Part shown: piece by piece, positions 62,405 to 64,000 of the stretch
Layout: every line of letters begins with the position of its first letter
Numbering within the stretch: the stretch's first letter is position 1
NCBI RefSeq assembly: GCF_004016515.1
Contig: NZ_SACT01000001.1
Coordinates: forward strand, 1-64,000
From: Rubrivivax albus
GTDB lineage: Bacteria; Pseudomonadota; Gammaproteobacteria; Burkholderiales; Burkholderiaceae_C
Direction: 5' to 3'
Length of the DNA: 64,000 nucleotides
Notes under the pieces: generated by a model
Told to the model about the DNA's origin: nothing
The model's input: only the letters and a program-made list of their open reading frames with translations
Database searches by the model: none
Made by a program: the position numbers and the translations under genes

Positions 62405-63717
62405 ACACCGCCCTCTGGCGCCATCACCTGTGGCTGGGCTTGAAAAGCCTGCGCCGCAACCCGGCCCTCACCGCGCTGGCGGTGCTGATCCTGGCCATGG
62501 GCATCGCCGCCAGCATGGCCAGCCTGACGGTGCTGCACGTGATGTCGGCCAACCCGCTGCCCGGTCGCAGCCAGCTGCTGCACGTGCCCAACTTCAACAA
62601 CGGCCTGCTCAGCGACCCCAACGCCGGCGACGAGGCCAACCCGCAGTTGACCTGGATCGACGTCGACCGCCTGCTGGCCGATGGCCAGGGCCGCCGGCGC
62701 ACTGCGCTGTACGCCATCGACAGCACGGTCGCGTCGCCACGGCCGGGCGTGGCGCCGGTCTACGCCACCGGCATGGCGGCCACTGCCGACTTCTTCGCGA
62801 TGTTCGAGGTGCCGCTGGCGCGCGGCACGGCCTGGTCGGCCGCCGACGACGAGGCGGGCGCGTCGGTGGTCGTGCTCGACGGGGCCTTCGCCCGCCGCCT
62901 GTTCGGCGGCACCGATGCCGTCGGGCAGACGATCGACCTGGGCGGCCGGCCGTTCCGCGTCGTCGGCGTCATCGGCGACTGGCACCCGCTGCCCAAGGTC
63001 TACCGCCTGGTGGGCTCGTCGCCGGCCGGTGCGCCGGAGGACTTCTGGATCCCGGTGCGCACGGCCGTGGCGCATGCGTACGAGAACAACGGCTGGGTCA
63101 ACTGCACCGGCGACGCCGAGCCCGGCTGGGACGGCTTCCTGCGCGCCGAGTGCAACTGGCTGCAGTATTGGGTGGAACTGACGCCGGGCGACGTGGCGGC
63201 CTACCGCGACTACCTGCGCGGCTACGTTGCCGAGCAGCGGCAGCAGGGTCGGCTGCAGCGTGCCGAGGATGCGGTGCTGCACGACTTCGACGCTTGGCTG
63301 GCCGCGCGCGGCGTGGTCAGCGAGGACACCAAGCTGCAGGCCGGGCTGTCGCTGGCCTTCCTGCTGGCCTGCCTGGTCAACGTGCTCGGGCTGCTGGGCG
63401 CCAAGTTCGCCGCCCGCGCCGGCGAGATCGGCGTGCGGCGCGCGCTGGGCGCGTCGCGGCGGCAGGTGTTCCAGCAGTTCCTGGTGGAGTCCGGCGTTGT
63501 GGGGGCCGCGGGGGCGCTGCTCGGCCTGGGCCTGACGCTGGCGCTGCTGGCCCTGATCGCGCAGCGCAGCGGTGACCTGGCGCGCGTGGCGCGGTTGGAC
63601 CTGACGATGCTGGCGTTGACGGTGGCGCTGTCCATCGCCGGCGCGCTGCTAGCCGGCCTGTGGCCCACCTGGCGCGCCGCGCGCGTGCGGCCGGCGCTGC
63701 AGCTCAAGTCGCAATGA
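62401..63717 (+). CDS. FtsX/MacB-type ABC transporter permease 1
   Basis: A 438-residue permease with the MacB topology. A first helix (NPALTALAVLILAMGIAASMASLTVLHVM) precedes a large periplasmic MacB_PCD domain (about 45-310; YATGMAATADFFAMFEVPLARGTAW, VVVLDGAFARRLFGGTDAVGQTIDLGGRPFRVVGVI), and three C-terminal helices with the FtsX motif KFAARAGEIGVRRALGASRRQVFQQFLVESGVVGAAGALLGLGL. Coupled to the ATPase by a 4-bp overlap. The periplasmic part contains an extra segment with AYENNGWVNCTGDAEPGWDGFLRAECNWLQYW and two cysteines, possibly substrate-specific. Confidence 0.92.
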   Translation: MNTALWRHHLWLGLKSLRRNPALTALAVLILAMGIAASMASLTVLHVMSANPLPGRSQLLHVPNFNNGLLSDPNAGDEANPQLTWIDVDRLLADGQGRRRTALYAIDSTVASPRPGVAPVYATGMAATADFFAMFEVPLARGTAWSAADDEAGASVVVLDGAFARRLFGGTDAVGQTIDLGGRPFRVVGVIGDWHPLPKVYRLVGSSPAGAPEDFWIPVRTAVAHAYENNGWVNCTGDAEPGWDGFLRAECNWLQYWVELTPGDVAAYRDYLRGYVAEQRQQGRLQRAEDAVLHDFDAWLAARGVVSEDTKLQAGLSLAFLLACLVNVLGLLGAKFAARAGEIGVRRALGASRRQVFQQFLVESGVVGAAGALLGLGLTLALLALIAQRSGDLARVARLDLTMLALTVALSIAGALLAGLWPTWRAARVRPALQLKSQ

Positions 63718-63727
63718 GGGCGCGCCC

Positions 63728-64000
63728 ATGACACCGGTCCGTCCCATCCTCTCCGCGCTGCTGCGCCGCAAGTCCGGCGCGCTGCTGGTGGCCGCCCAGG
63801 TGGCGCTGACGCTGGCGGTGCTGTGCAACGCCGTCTTCGTGGCCACCGACCGCCTGGGCCAGGCCCGCCAGCCCAGCGGCACCGACGAGGCGGCGCTGTT
63901 CCACGTCGCGATGATCACGCCCGGTGCCGACGTAGCGCCCTTCGACCGCCAGCGCGCCGACGAGGCCCTGGTGCGCGCCGTGCCGGGTGTGCGCGGTGTG
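63728..64000 (+). CDS. FtsX/MacB-type ABC transporter permease 2 (cut by window end)
   Basis: The first 91 codons only. It starts MTPVRPILSALLRRKSGALLVAAQVALTLAVLCNAVFVATDRLG, a cytoplasmic start and first membrane helix as in the preceding permease, then the beginning of a periplasmic domain (FHVAMITPGADVAPFDRQRADEALVRAVPGVRGV). It starts 10 bp after permease 1. Two different FtsX-type permeases with one ATPase and one adaptor suggest a heterodimeric exporter. No stop is reached. Confidence 0.85.
   Translation, partial: MTPVRPILSALLRRKSGALLVAAQVALTLAVLCNAVFVATDRLGQARQPSGTDEAALFHVAMITPGADVAPFDRQRADEALVRAVPGVRGV

Overview
The window is a high-GC proteobacterial chromosome segment, most likely from the order Burkholderiales (Rubrivivax/Leptothrix/Ideonella-like). 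The block rplM-rpsI, DUF6776, bactofilin, erpA, anmK, M23 peptidase, tyrS, dtd is typical of beta-proteobacteria. A Bug-type binding protein, a LivFGHM cluster with acyl-CoA ligases and PEP-CTERM proteins point the same way. The taxon is an inference; no rRNA gene is present.

Bases 1-5,840 are accessory DNA. The left edge looks like the end of an IS21-type insertion sequence, abutting a broken AbiEii C-terminus. A complete AbiEi/AbiEii toxin-antitoxin pair follows. A 46-bp copy of the 3' end of initiator tRNA-fMet lies at 2460-2505 and again, identical, at 5745-5790, each followed by a terminator hairpin. These look like attachment-site copies left by tandem integration into tRNA-fMet; the intact tRNA would lie left of the window. 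The first copy is surrounded by seven TGTGAC hexamers, like integrase arm sites. Between the copies are a small XRE regulator with its probable operator, a truncated 25-residue ORF, an unrecognised gene and a Fic-domain AMPylase. No integrase gene is visible.

Bases 6,037-10,339 hold a quinone oxidoreductase, an acyl-CoA ligase and a gamma-glutamyltransferase. Bases 10,321-26,450 form a signalling block: an eight-PAS hybrid kinase, a REC-EAL protein, a REC-HPt protein, a second membrane-bound hybrid kinase, htpG with a sigma-32-like promoter, and a response regulator / LysM-FecR / CHASE2-kinase operon. That operon is damaged by an apparent +1 frameshift and by a deletion fusing the FecR and CHASE2 genes out of frame.

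Bases 26,509-38,149 are mainly housekeeping. Bases 38,307-48,689 carry a Bug solute receptor and a minus-strand operon in transcription order: long-chain acyl-CoA ligase, livG, livH, livM, binding protein, livF, a 101-residue unknown, and a phenylacetate-CoA-ligase-like gene. It is divergent from a Crp/Fnr regulator with a strong dyad between them. The binding protein lacks its C-terminus and ends at a run of 15 G, which is either a deletion or an assembly artefact.

Bases 48,783-58,101 include a lipase-like hydrolase, a secreted ExeM/NucH-type nuclease between two PEP-CTERM proteins, a 5'-nucleotidase, DUF3299, an AI-2E-family permease, a TauE/SafE permease, a RutE-like nitroreductase and DUF1841. 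Bases 58,109-64,000 hold a patatin-type two-domain outer-membrane phospholipase and, divergently, an adaptor / ATPase / two-FtsX-permease export operon. That operon has a close match to a sigma-54 promoter and a dense TGTCCG/CGGACA activator-site array. The last permease is cut by the window end.
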